A DNA stretch of 60,557 nt from an uncultured Prevotellamassilia sp. (GTDB lineage Bacteria > Bacteroidota > Bacteroidia > Bacteroidales > Bacteroidaceae), in contig CAKQOG010000012.1 of the NCBI GenBank assembly GCA_934255485.1, forward strand, positions 1 through 60,557, given 5' to 3'. A program made the position numbers and the translations under genes. Positions 43,655 to 52,608 of this stretch are shown one piece after another (positions within the stretch are counted from its first letter, which is position 1; each line of letters starts with the position of its first letter). Below the pieces are notes generated by a model. That model was not told where the DNA came from and ran no database searches. It worked only from the letters and a program-made list of their open reading frames with translations.

Positions 43655-45211
43655 ATGTCCTCAACAGTAAAGAAAAGACCTGTTACTCCGCGCCAAAAGA
43701 TGATCAACCTAATGTACATTGTGTTGATGGCAATGTTGGCGTTAAACGTGTCGAGCGATGTGCTTAAAGGCTTTGGCTTGATAGGCGATAGCTTAAAGCG
43801 CACCACGGGCAATGCAATGAAGGAGAACGAGGCTCTTTATGCCGACTTTGCAGCATCATACAAAGGCAACCCCGAAAAGGTAAAACCATGGTACGACAAG
43901 GCTATGGAGGTGAAGCGCATGAGCGATTCGCTCTATAACTTTGCTGGCGAACTGCGTTGGGCTATTGCACGTGAGGCCGATGGTAAAGAGGGAGACCCAG
44001 ATAACTTGCAGAACAAAGAGGACCTTGAAGGCTCTAACCGTGTTATGTTGGCGCCAGCGCGCGGAAAAGGCAAGCAACTCTATAATGCAATAAATAACTT
44101 TCGCAACCGCATTCTTACACTTGTAACCGACCCTCGTCAACGCGCTATCATAGCCTCAAACCTCTCTACAGAGGTGCCACGTAGCGAAGATAACATTGGC
44201 AAAAACTGGGTGCAATATATGTTTGAAGAAATGCCCTCGATAGCCGCTGTTACCATGTTGGCCAAGTTGCAGAGCGATGTTCGCAAGGCCGAAAACGAAG
44301 TGATACACAACCTACTTGCCAACATTGATCTTAAAGATATCCGTGTAAACCAACTCAATGCCTATGTATCGGCCGAGGCCACAACGCTTTATCCAGGCGA
44401 GGTGTTCCGTTCCAAGATATTCATGGCAGCTATTGACACCACCCAACGTCCCGAAATATACGTAAATGGTCGCCGCATATCAGCCGACGGAAGCTATAAT
44501 TTTACAGTTGGAGGTCCTGGTCAATACTCATTCTCGGGTTATATTCTTATGCCCAATGCAGCAGGTGATGTAATACGTCGCAACTTTACGCAGAAGTACA
44601 ACGTTATAGCTCCACCACAAGGAGCCACCGTAGCTGCCGACCTCATGAATGTGCTCTATGCTGGTTTCAACAATCCCATTAGCGTAACAGCAGCGGGTGG
44701 AAATGCTGGTTTACACCTCTCTATGACGGGTGGTTCGCTCACGCAGACGGGGCCAGGCAAGTATACTGCGCGTCCTGCCAAGGTGGGCGAGAACGTAACG
44801 TTCAGTGTGTCGGGCACAGTTAATGGCAAAGCGCAAAACATGGGTACCTTCACCTTCCAGGTACGCAAACTCCCCGATCCTTCGGCATTTATTAAGTTGG
44901 GTAGCGATCGTTTCCGCGGAGGCCGCCTTGCCAAAGCAAGTATTCTTGGAGCAAGCAGTTTGGGTGCAGCCATCGACGACGGACTACTCAACATCCCCTT
45001 CCATGTGTTGAGTTTCGAGACTGTATTCGCCGACAGAATGGGGAACTTCCGTCCAGAACCTTCATCAGGACCCAATTTTACTGAGAACCAACGCAACTTG
45101 ATGCGTGAGTTACGACGCGGTCAGCGTTTCTATATCTCGCGTGTCAGAGCGCAAGGTCCCGACGGCATAGTGCGCAACCTCAACGGCAGTATTGAGGTAA
45201 TTGTAAACTAA
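43655..45211 (+). CDS. porM: Type IX secretion motor protein PorM/GldM
   Basis: This 518-residue protein has one N-terminal membrane helix (QKMINLMYIVLMAMLALNVS, with the conserved Arg just before it). A long periplasmic part made of stacked domains follows. The first is helical (VLKGFGLIGDSLKRTT), and the later ones are beta-rich, such as ATTLYPGEVFRSKIFM and VGGPGQYSFSGYI. PorM crosses the periplasm, contacts the PorK/N ring and transmits motion from the PorL/M motor. It follows porL after 81 bp. Length is typical. Confidence 0.96.
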   Translation: MSSTVKKRPVTPRQKMINLMYIVLMAMLALNVSSDVLKGFGLIGDSLKRTTGNAMKENEALYADFAASYKGNPEKVKPWYDKAMEVKRMSDSLYNFAGELRWAIAREADGKEGDPDNLQNKEDLEGSNRVMLAPARGKGKQLYNAINNFRNRILTLVTDPRQRAIIASNLSTEVPRSEDNIGKNWVQYMFEEMPSIAAVTMLAKLQSDVRKAENEVIHNLLANIDLKDIRVNQLNAYVSAEATTLYPGEVFRSKIFMAAIDTTQRPEIYVNGRRISADGSYNFTVGGPGQYSFSGYILMPNAAGDVIRRNFTQKYNVIAPPQGATVAADLMNVLYAGFNNPISVTAAGGNAGLHLSMTGGSLTQTGPGKYTARPAKVGENVTFSVSGTVNGKAQNMGTFTFQVRKLPDPSAFIKLGSDRFRGGRLAKASILGASSLGAAIDDGLLNIPFHVLSFETVFADRMGNFRPEPSSGPNFTENQRNLMRELRRGQRFYISRVRAQGPDGIVRNLNGSIEVIVN

Positions 45212-45329
45212 ATGAAAGTAACGTAGCAGTTGCAAACAGAATGCGGTGTGCTACATAATCATACAACGAAGATAAATGAACATTTTCATGTCACACATAA
45301 GGAGCAGTGTTAAAAACATTTGCCTATTT

Positions 45330-46445
45330 ATGATGCTGCAAAACCAGCGTAGGTTGTTGTTACTCCTTTTAGGAGTTGTAACACTAAACGCTATGGCGCA
45401 ACCTCCGCGTCGGCGAGCAGAGCAACAACAAAAGTCGGCAGAACAAGCCACAGTCCCCATGGGGTCGGCTTATCGGCCGTTTCCCACAGCACCAACAATG
45501 CCCAATGACGTAGCATGGCGTCGCGACCTTTATCGTACAATCGACCTTACTAAAGAGGCCAACGCCGTATTGTACTATCCCATCACACCGCAGGATGGCA
45601 GAGAAAACCTCTTTACATTTCTCTTCAAACTATTACTCCGCAAGCAAATCAAGGCATACGACTATAAGCTTGATGGCAACGAAGATTATGCCGCAAAGAA
45701 CGAGGTAACAGCCAAGCAGATAATGGATCGTTACCACATATTCTACGAGTCGAAAGGCGACAAAGTGCGCGTAAATGATGCTGATATCCCTTCGGATGAA
45801 GTAAAAGCTTACTTTATAAAGGAGAGCACATACTACGACCAACACACTGCCACTTTCCGCAGTCAAGTAACAGCACTTTGCCCTGTGCTGAAGCGAGGAG
45901 ACTCTGATTTTGGTGGCGAACTTGCTCAATACCCCATGTTCTGGGTGAAGATGTCGGATGTAGCGCCCTATCTTGGCAAACTTATGTTGATGGGTTCATC
46001 GCTCAACAATGCAGCCATGATGTCGGCCGACGACTTTTTTACCATGAAGTGTTACCAAGGCGATATTTACAAATCAGTCAATCTGCAAGACCGCCTACTC
46101 TCAAACTATTGCCCTGACGATTCCTCAATGATACGCGAGCAAAAGCGCATTGAAAAACAACTTGTCGATGTACAAGAGCATGTTTATGGTCGCGACAGTG
46201 CCTACTATGCCAAGCTACGTGCCGACTCGTTGGCACAGGTAGAGGCCGACTCAATAGCCGCTGCAGGCAAGAGCGCAAAGGCATCGCGCCGAGCAACCAC
46301 TTCGCGTCGTGGCACAACCACCTCTCGCCGTTCGGCTGCATCAAGCTCAAGGTCTAAAGCCCCAAAGCCTAAAAAGACGAAAATATCTGCTACCAAACCA
46401 CGCAGCACAGGGGGCGGCTTGAGCGTTCGCCGTCAGCGTCATTAA
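45330..46445 (+). CDS. porN: Type IX secretion ring protein PorN/GldN with basic tail
   Basis: From ATG 45330 the protein has about 371 residues and a signal peptide (MMLQNQRRLLLLLLGVVTLNAMAQ, first 20 or so residues). An earlier ATG at 45276 is also possible and would add 18 residues. The GldN core runs from DVAWRRDLYRTIDLTKEANAVLYYP to about residue 300. PorN joins PorK in the outer-membrane-associated ring. Unusually, the last 60 or so residues are a Ser/Arg/Lys/Thr-rich tail with SRRGTTTSRR-type repeats and no predicted fold. It is the last gene of the operon, closed by the terminator at 46543. Confidence 0.93.
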   Translation: MMLQNQRRLLLLLLGVVTLNAMAQPPRRRAEQQQKSAEQATVPMGSAYRPFPTAPTMPNDVAWRRDLYRTIDLTKEANAVLYYPITPQDGRENLFTFLFKLLLRKQIKAYDYKLDGNEDYAAKNEVTAKQIMDRYHIFYESKGDKVRVNDADIPSDEVKAYFIKESTYYDQHTATFRSQVTALCPVLKRGDSDFGGELAQYPMFWVKMSDVAPYLGKLMLMGSSLNNAAMMSADDFFTMKCYQGDIYKSVNLQDRLLSNYCPDDSSMIREQKRIEKQLVDVQEHVYGRDSAYYAKLRADSLAQVEADSIAAAGKSAKASRRATTSRRGTTTSRRSAASSSRSKAPKPKKTKISATKPRSTGGGLSVRRQRH

Positions 46446-46542
46446 CAATAGTATATATACAAAAGGATAAAAAAGTTGATGTCAGTTTTATTAAGAAAGA
46501 AAATACTGCATCAAGCACACATAAAAATCTAACTCATTTAAG

Positions 46543-46606
46543 ATACAAAACGCATAGAAAAGTGGCACAACATTCTGCTTTTTGATATGCGTTTTGTATT
46601 TTTTAT
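46543..46606 (+). terminator. Terminator of the type IX secretion operon
   Basis: Perfect 13-bp stem ATACAAAACGCAT (46543-46555) with ATGCGTTTTGTAT (46587-46599), then a T run. The ATG at 46587 is part of the stem, so it is not the start of pdxB. Confidence 0.8.
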
Positions 46607-46622
46607 ATCAAAAAAACACGTC

Positions 46623-47732
46623 ATGAAAATTGTAATCGACTCAAAAATACCCTATATTAAAGGCTATGCAGAGCAGTTAGGTCAAACACTCTATAAGGTA
46701 GGAGCCAGCATAAATAAAAACGACCTTGTAGATGCCGATGCACTGATTATACGCACACGCACCCACTGCAACAAAGCCTTGCTCGAAGGCACCAACGTTA
46801 AATTTATAGCCACTGCCACCATTGGCTACGACCATATAGACACAGCCTATCTTAAAGAAGCGGGCATAACATGGACCAACTGTCCTGGTTGCAATGCCAA
46901 TAGCGTGGCGCAGTATGTAGAGAGTTGTTTGTTGCAACTTTCGGTTCATGGATGTTGGCAAAACACAATGCTAACCCCAGCCACAGCCTCTTTGCAAGGA
47001 GTCGAACTGCCCTATCACCCCGATTTTTCTCAACTCACTTTAGGCATTGTAGGGGTGGGGCATGTAGGCAGTGCAGTACTCAATATGGCCAAGCGATTGG
47101 GGTTTGGTCGCATTCTGTTGTGCGACCCACCACGTGCTGAACGAGAGGGTGAAAACGTATTTTCGACTCTTAAAGAGGTGGCACAAGTAGCCGATGTTAT
47201 CACCTTTCACACGCCGCTCACACACAACGAAACATCTGCTTATCCCACCTATCATTTGGCAGATCATGCCTTTTTTGCTATGCTCAAACCCACGGCGGTG
47301 GTTATCAATAGCAGTCGTGGCGAGGTGGTAGATAGCTTGGCATTGAAACAAGCCTTGGCGCAACACAAACTCCGCACAGCCATTATCGATACTTGGGAGA
47401 ATGAGCCACATATCGACACAACATTGCTCAATCAAGTGTTTATAGGCACTCCCCACATAGCTGGTTATAGTGCAGATGGCAAGGCCAATGGCACCCGCAT
47501 GTCGTTACAAGCAGTTGCACAATTTTTTGGCAAAGACCCCACGATATTCAATGCCGTATGTCCGCCTATTTTGCCCCAAGGCTATTGTTATTATCCCGAA
47601 GGCGAAGGTTATTTAGTTGCTGAAGAACTAAAGTTTTACGATCCCGTGCGCGACTTTGTAACCCTAAAACAAACACCCGAAAAGTTTGAAGATTTGCGAG
47701 GCAACTATCCGCTTCGTCGCGAAATGCACTAA
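46623..47732 (+). CDS. pdxB: 4-phosphoerythronate dehydrogenase
   Basis: This enzyme oxidises 4-phosphoerythronate in the DXP-independent route to pyridoxal phosphate, in the cytoplasm. The start at ATG 46623 (MKIVIDSKIPYIKGYAEQLG) gives 369 residues. The longer frame starts inside the upstream terminator. Features: the N-terminal substrate domain (ALIIRTRTHCNKALL, FIATATIGYDHID), the NAD-binding loop GIVGVGHVGSAV (about residue 142), catalytic INSSRGEVVD, the ENEP segment, and the His in GTPHIAGYS. The C-terminal PdxB-specific extension is present, which separates it from other 2-hydroxyacid dehydrogenases. It is monocistronic. Confidence 0.94.
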   Translation: MKIVIDSKIPYIKGYAEQLGQTLYKVGASINKNDLVDADALIIRTRTHCNKALLEGTNVKFIATATIGYDHIDTAYLKEAGITWTNCPGCNANSVAQYVESCLLQLSVHGCWQNTMLTPATASLQGVELPYHPDFSQLTLGIVGVGHVGSAVLNMAKRLGFGRILLCDPPRAEREGENVFSTLKEVAQVADVITFHTPLTHNETSAYPTYHLADHAFFAMLKPTAVVINSSRGEVVDSLALKQALAQHKLRTAIIDTWENEPHIDTTLLNQVFIGTPHIAGYSADGKANGTRMSLQAVAQFFGKDPTIFNAVCPPILPQGYCYYPEGEGYLVAEELKFYDPVRDFVTLKQTPEKFEDLRGNYPLRREMH

Positions 47733-47879
47733 TTTAATGTAGATTTCTTTTCATATCAAAAAAACAACATGAAGAAAAATATTGCAAAGTATGTATGTAT
47801 TTGTGCATAATATGATTTTATTTAAGCATTTCATGTTATCTGTTTGTATTTAATGTACATTTTTAATATTATTAAGACT

Positions 47880-47887
47880 TATCTTTG
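47880..47887 (+). promoter_or_regulatory. Candidate -7 element for the gene at 47929
   Basis: TATCTTTG matches TAnnTTTG, 42 bp before the start. No TTG is found at the usual -33 distance. Confidence 0.45.
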
Positions 47888-47928
47888 TAATAATTAAAAC
47901 ATATTAATAATATAAATAGAATAGTGAT

Positions 47929-48705
47929 ATGAAAGGACTAAAAATGCTAAGTGTGTTGGCTTTCATGGCTTTTTCGTTTACAGCCAATGCAAGTTCTCAA
48001 ATTCAAAACGAGAACGAGGTAACTACAACATCAGAGGTTGCTACAACTACCACTCAAGTATCGGATGACGAAGGTGCTTCTTTACTTAAGTCAAAAGAAG
48101 ATGTTTGGGGTCGTCGCAAGTACTTTAACATCAATCTTGTTACAAGCCAAGACCGTAAGGTGAAGGGTGTAAATGCAATTAAAGATTCAAAGGATTGGGC
48201 TGTAGGTCTTACTCTTGGTCGTACTTACTATGTGCATAAGAAGCCAATTCTCAACATGATTAAGATTGGCATAGATTGGACATACTTCGACCTTACTTAT
48301 GCCAAATACAAGAAGGAAACTGAAGGCTACAACAGCATTGTAGATTTCTATGGCGACCAACAAGCAGAATATGCAATGGCTATAGGTCCTTCGGTAACAG
48401 TAAATCCTATAGATCACCTCAAGGTTGGTGCATACATACGTTATATGCCTGCTTGCTCTGCCATCTTCACTGACGACGATGTAAATTTCCAATTCGCAAG
48501 TGGTGGACAGTTTGGTGTGCAAGCATCATGGAAGATGTTTGCGCTTGGTTTTGAAAGCCGTTGGCAGAGTGCAAAATACAAATGTCTAAAGACGGATGAA
48601 TATAAACAATTTATAGAAGACAACCCTTCTTCTAAAAAAGAAATGGACAAGAAAACTAAACTCAAAACAAACTCTTTCCGCTTCTTTATTGGTTTCCGTT
48701 TCTAA
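47929..48705 (+). CDS. Predicted outer-membrane beta-barrel protein
   Basis: This 258-residue protein has a signal peptide (MKGLKMLSVLAFMAFSFTANA). A low-complexity Thr/Glu/Gln segment follows (residues 25-55, TTTSEVATTTTQVSDDEG), then about ten amphipathic strands such as DWAVGLTLGRTYYVH, AMAIGPSVTVNPIDHLKVGAYIRY and FGVQASWKMFALGFESRW. The last residues FRFFIGFRF form the typical C-terminal strand ending in Phe. I recognise no family. It stands alone, with a terminator 27 bp after the stop. Confidence 0.78.
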   Translation: MKGLKMLSVLAFMAFSFTANASSQIQNENEVTTTSEVATTTTQVSDDEGASLLKSKEDVWGRRKYFNINLVTSQDRKVKGVNAIKDSKDWAVGLTLGRTYYVHKKPILNMIKIGIDWTYFDLTYAKYKKETEGYNSIVDFYGDQQAEYAMAIGPSVTVNPIDHLKVGAYIRYMPACSAIFTDDDVNFQFASGGQFGVQASWKMFALGFESRWQSAKYKCLKTDEYKQFIEDNPSSKKEMDKKTKLKTNSFRFFIGFRF

Positions 48706-48731
48706 TCTTGTAAATATTAAATAAAACAGAT

Positions 48732-48777
48732 AAAAACAGACGTGTTGCAATCAATTTGCAGCAGGTCTGTTTTTTGT
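48732..48777 (+). terminator. Terminator of the beta-barrel gene
   Basis: AAAAACAGAC (48732-48741) pairs with GTCTGTTTTT (48765-48774). An inner TTGCAA/TTGCA pairing and a T run support it. Confidence 0.75.
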
Positions 48778-48940
48778 ATATTGTAACGGCTGAAAACTTA
48801 AAAAATACGGAGTGAAGTTTTTAAATGCGTATTTTTTTAAACCTTGAGCGTTTGTTTTTCATAAATAGCTGAAAATCATGCAGAAACGTTTGTTTCTTAT
48901 TCTTTGAAATAGAAACGGAACACAGCTATATTTGCTTATA

Positions 48941-49052
48941 ACACGCTTATAATGGCACAAGGATACGTATTCTTATGCTGCAAGAATACGTATCCTTATG
49001 TAACAATAATACGTGTTATTGTGCTACAAGGATACGTGTTATTGTCGTAATT
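48941..49052. repeat. Tandem array of the 23-bp repeat (locus 2)
   Basis: The flank ACACGCTTATAATGGCACAA (48941-48960) matches 25582-25601 at all but two positions. Four 23-bp units follow, at 48961, 48984, 49007 and 49030, with cores GGATACGTAT, GAATACGTAT, TAATACGTGT and GGATACGTGT. The unit length is the same as at 25602, but the last bases of each unit differ from locus 1. Confidence 0.9.
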
Positions 49053-49336
49053 ATATATGTATTTGCTGTTTGGGGGTGGTGAGTAATAAGGTTGTCATCG
49101 CTCTGTTATACTAATAAAACAAAATACTGGGTTAAAATATGATAAAATTTTTCTATTTCACACCATTCAGAATGTCAATATTTGTTACCATTTGTTGTGA
49201 GTAAAACAAATATTTGTGATAAATATTTGCATTGAAATATGCCTATCAAACGAATAGGCAAACAAAGAAAATTTGCAAGGTTAAACATTTTTTTTTAGAT
49301 TTGCAATAAAACATAAATTCAATAAGTAGGTGTTCG

Positions 49337-49460
49337 ATGCTCATATCAGTAAATGAATAAGTATGTGGACAAATTTAAATTAGAAATATGTTGTAGTCTT
49401 TTGTACTTTCGGCACGGGCCTTCTTAATTTAAATTTGAGCATTTACTCACACATGAGCAT
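49337..49460. repeat. Long imperfect inverted repeat before the HD-domain gene
   Basis: Three nested pairs: ATGCTCAT (49337-49344) with ATGAGCAT (49453-49460); AGTAAAT (49348-49354) with ATTTACT (49441-49447); CAAATTTAAATTA (49370-49382) with TAATTTAAATTTG (49425-49437). The central 42 nt contain TACTTTCGGCACGGGCC. It could be a structured leader, a small RNA or a regulatory site. Confidence 0.75.
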
Positions 49461-49501
49461 ATATATAGAAATAAAAAACCTACCTAACCCCCTCTAATGG
49501 T

Positions 49502-51616
49502 ATGCCTACAGAAGAGAATAAGTTGAAAAGAAAGATAGAAGGAGTATTTACGCTTGCAGGAGCAGTAATAGTGGTGGTAGCCTTATTAGCGTATTTCTTG
49601 CCGCGCGAAACAAAGTTTGGCTACGAATATGAGCAAGGTCGTCCATGGCGATACAATTCGCTGATAGCCACATTCGACTTTCCTATTTACAAAACTCAGC
49701 AAGAGATAAGTTCAGAGCGCGACAGTGCCCTTAGCAGTTTTCAGCCATTTTATACCGAAAACCAGCAGATGGCACGACAGCAGATAGCTACCTTTCGTAC
49801 CGACTTTTTGAATGGTGAATTTAACGACGTGCCCGCACGCTATCTTCCACACATCGAGGGACTACTTGCCGCAGTATATGAGGCAGGCATAATGCCCTCG
49901 TCCGACCTCTCTGAAATGGCCAAAGACCGCACACAAGGCATACGCATTGTAGAGGGTACCGAGGCCATAGCGCGCCCACTTACCGAACTATATTCAACAC
50001 GTTCGGCCTACGAGTACATTGTACACTCCGACACCATACAGTTTCCGCGCGAGGTTATGGCACGCTGCAATCTCAATAAATATCTCACCCCCAACCTTGC
50101 CATCGACAGCCTGAAAACGAGCTCGGCACGCGAGGACTTGCTCTCGTCAGTAGCTCCAGCAGCGGGCATGGTGCAGAGTGGGCAGCGCATCATCGATCGT
50201 GGCGAGATAATCTCTGCCATGCAATACAAAATACTGCAATCGTTTGAACGCGAAACCGTAAGGCGCAACGATCCCTCAGAGGGCTTTTGGCAAGTGCTCA
50301 CGGGGCAAGTAATCTTTGTGGCATGCGTTATCGTGGCATTTGTGATGTATTTACGACTTTTCCGTCGCGAATACTTAAAGTCGCCTCATAGCATAATGTT
50401 GCTTTCGTCGCTCATTGCCATATTTCCGCTGATAACCTACTGCATGGTCGATCACAAGTTTCTCAACGTCTTTATGGTACCCTATGCCATGGTGCCTATA
50501 TTTGCCCGTATATTCACCGATTCGCGTACGGCATTTATGACCATGTTCTGCTCTATCATCCTATCGTCGTTGCCCCTACATGCCAATTACGAGTTTATAG
50601 TAGTGCAGTTTATGGCAGGTTCAACAGCCATCTATGCCCTTCGCGACCTCACCGAGCGCTCGCAACTACTCAAAGTGGTGCTGGCCACAGTAGTTACAAG
50701 CACACTCATTATGGTGGGCTACGACCTTTCGCAAGGCATAGACCTTGCACACCTCGACCGCAACACCTATGTGTATAATGCTATCAACGGCGTACTGCTC
50801 CTGTTTGCCTATCCATTGCTCTATATGATAGAAAAACTTTTTGGCTTTACCTCGAGCGTAACGTTGGTAGAACTCTCTAATACCAATAACAAAATAATGC
50901 GACGCATGTCGAAGGTGGCGCAAGGCACCTTTGTTCACTCGCTTCAAGTGGCAAATCTTGCTGCCGAGGTAGCCGACAAAATAGGCGCAAAACCACAACT
51001 TGTGCGTACCGGAGCCCTCTACCACGACATTGGTAAGATGCTTAATCCAGCCTTCTTTACAGAGAATCAAACGGGCGTGAACCCACACGACGAACTCACC
51101 GAGGAACGTTCGGCACAAATCATCATAAGCCATGTAACCGAAGGGCTACGCCTTGCCGATAAGTATCATCTGCCCCGCGTAATTCGCGACTTTATCAGCA
51201 CGCACCACGGACGCTCACAGGTAAAGTTCTTCTACATACAATGGAAAAACAAACACCCCAATGAAGAACCCGATCCCAAACTCTTTACCTATCCTGGTCC
51301 CAACCCCTTTACGCGCGAGCAAGCCATCCTAATGATGTGTGATGCCGTAGAAGCATCGTCGCGCTCGCTCAAGGAGTTTAGCGAAGAAACAATCAAAGCA
51401 CTCGTAGACAAAATAGTAGACGGACAAGTGCAAGCGGGCTATTTCAGAGAATGCCCCATAACCTTTCGCGACATCAACGATGCTAAGCAAGTATTAGTAG
51501 AGAGCCTAAAAACTATCTACCACACCCGTATAGCCTATCCAGAACTCGTTAATCCCAACCAAAAACAACCCAATAAGGGAACAACACGCCGTCCTTACTT
51601 CTTTGGAAGAAGATAA
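49502..51616 (+). CDS. 7TM-HD family phosphohydrolase (PgpH-like)
   Basis: This 704-residue protein has one N-terminal membrane segment (residues 16-34). An extracytoplasmic domain (about 35-265) follows, with TFDFPIYKTQQEI and ATFRTDFLNGEF. Seven membrane segments come next (about 270-460), then a cytoplasmic HD domain with HSLQVANLAAEVADKIGA, TGALYHDIGKMLNP (HD motif), FISTHHGR and MCDAVEASSRSL. Proteins with this order (PgpH) hydrolyse cyclic di-AMP in Listeria; activity here is inferred. A long inverted repeat precedes the gene. The sdhC promoter begins 14 bp after the stop, so the gene ends its own unit. Confidence 0.92.
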   Translation: MPTEENKLKRKIEGVFTLAGAVIVVVALLAYFLPRETKFGYEYEQGRPWRYNSLIATFDFPIYKTQQEISSERDSALSSFQPFYTENQQMARQQIATFRTDFLNGEFNDVPARYLPHIEGLLAAVYEAGIMPSSDLSEMAKDRTQGIRIVEGTEAIARPLTELYSTRSAYEYIVHSDTIQFPREVMARCNLNKYLTPNLAIDSLKTSSAREDLLSSVAPAAGMVQSGQRIIDRGEIISAMQYKILQSFERETVRRNDPSEGFWQVLTGQVIFVACVIVAFVMYLRLFRREYLKSPHSIMLLSSLIAIFPLITYCMVDHKFLNVFMVPYAMVPIFARIFTDSRTAFMTMFCSIILSSLPLHANYEFIVVQFMAGSTAIYALRDLTERSQLLKVVLATVVTSTLIMVGYDLSQGIDLAHLDRNTYVYNAINGVLLLFAYPLLYMIEKLFGFTSSVTLVELSNTNNKIMRRMSKVAQGTFVHSLQVANLAAEVADKIGAKPQLVRTGALYHDIGKMLNPAFFTENQTGVNPHDELTEERSAQIIISHVTEGLRLADKYHLPRVIRDFISTHHGRSQVKFFYIQWKNKHPNEEPDPKLFTYPGPNPFTREQAILMMCDAVEASSRSLKEFSEETIKALVDKIVDGQVQAGYFRECPITFRDINDAKQVLVESLKTIYHTRIAYPELVNPNQKQPNKGTTRRPYFFGRR

Positions 51617-51629
51617 TGGCACTTTATAC

Positions 51630-51660
51630 TTGCAAAGAAAGATAAAAACAATTAATTTTG
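51630..51660 (+). promoter_or_regulatory. Promoter of the sdhCAB operon
   Basis: TTG (51630-51632), a 20-bp spacer and TAATTTTG (51653-51660). It lies between the HD-domain gene and sdhC and leaves a leader of about 100 nt. Confidence 0.65.
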
Positions 51661-51766
51661 CAGCATAAAAGTGTTTTATCCCCATTAATGTGGAAAAACA
51701 TAACGAAAAGGGAAACCGAAAATAAATTTATAATAATCTAAATATCAACTTAATTCAACTCATTTT

Positions 51767-52453
51767 ATGTGGTTAACTAACTCATCCATCGGACGGAAGG
51801 TTATCATGTCAGTAACTGGCATTGCGCTTATTCTGTTCCTCACATTTCATGGTTGCATGAACTTGGTAGCCCTCTTTTCAAAGGAAGGTTACAATTGGGT
51901 ATGCGAAATGTTGGGCGCTAATTGGTATGCCGTAGCAGCAACAATTGGCCTCGCAGCACTCGTAGCCATTCACTTTATTTATGCCATCATTCTTACTCTT
52001 CAGAATCGCAAAGCCCGTGGTAACAATCGTTATGCGGTGACATGCAAGCCTGAAAAGGTGGAATGGGCGTCACAAAATATGTTTGTACTTGGCGTTATCG
52101 TTGTGCTTGGCATGTTGCTTCACCTCTATAACTTCTGGTTCAACATGATGTTTGCCGAACTTGCTAATGCAGGTCTTCCTTACGTAAATGGTGTAGAAGA
52201 TGCAGCAGATGGCTACAGCATGATTGCTTATACATTCAGCAATCCAGTGTTCACAGTGCTCTACATCATTTGGTTTGTAGCTATTTGGTTCCACATGACA
52301 CACGGCTTCTGGAGCGCTATGCAAACACTTGGTTGGAACGGCAAGATTTGGTTCAATCGTTGGCGTTGCATTGGTAACATCTACGTTACTGTGCTCATGC
52401 TCATCTTCTTAGTAGTAGCTCTCAAGTTTGCTTTCTGCGGCGGAGCTTGCTAA
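51767..52453 (+). CDS. sdhC: Succinate dehydrogenase/fumarate reductase cytochrome b subunit
   Basis: This 228-residue membrane anchor has five hydrophobic segments: residues 12-35, 58-80, 102-125, 155-180 and 200-222. His residues lie in the helices (FHGCMNL, AIHFIYAII, MLLHLYNFW, IWFHMTHGFWSAMQ) and probably bind haem b and support quinone binding. The start MWLTNSSIGRKVIMSVTG is typical of the Bacteroidota form. It holds the flavoprotein and iron-sulfur subunits at the inner membrane. In anaerobic Bacteroidota the complex works mainly as fumarate reductase. sdhA follows after 155 bp and sdhB 6 bp after that. Confidence 0.93.
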   Translation: MWLTNSSIGRKVIMSVTGIALILFLTFHGCMNLVALFSKEGYNWVCEMLGANWYAVAATIGLAALVAIHFIYAIILTLQNRKARGNNRYAVTCKPEKVEWASQNMFVLGVIVVLGMLLHLYNFWFNMMFAELANAGLPYVNGVEDAADGYSMIAYTFSNPVFTVLYIIWFVAIWFHMTHGFWSAMQTLGWNGKIWFNRWRCIGNIYVTVLMLIFLVVALKFAFCGGAC

Positions 52454-52608
52454 GCAAACAATGGTTTAATAAGCTCTTTCTCAATGAATTATGACATTAT
52501 GTATAGGCTACATAACACGTATTAGCACCATGCATAAGCATAGCATTATTCAATGAAAAAAGCTTAATAAGCACACATAACTACATATTTAAAATACGAC
52601 ATACAATC

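Larger units (their letters stand above)
48706..49501. other. Gap with terminator, second repeat array and long inverted repeat
   Basis: No gene is found in these 796 bp. They contain a terminator (48732-48777), the 23-bp repeat array with its flank (48941-49052), AT-rich sequence without recognised elements (49053-49336), and a long imperfect inverted repeat (49337-49460) before the HD-domain gene. Confidence 0.7.
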
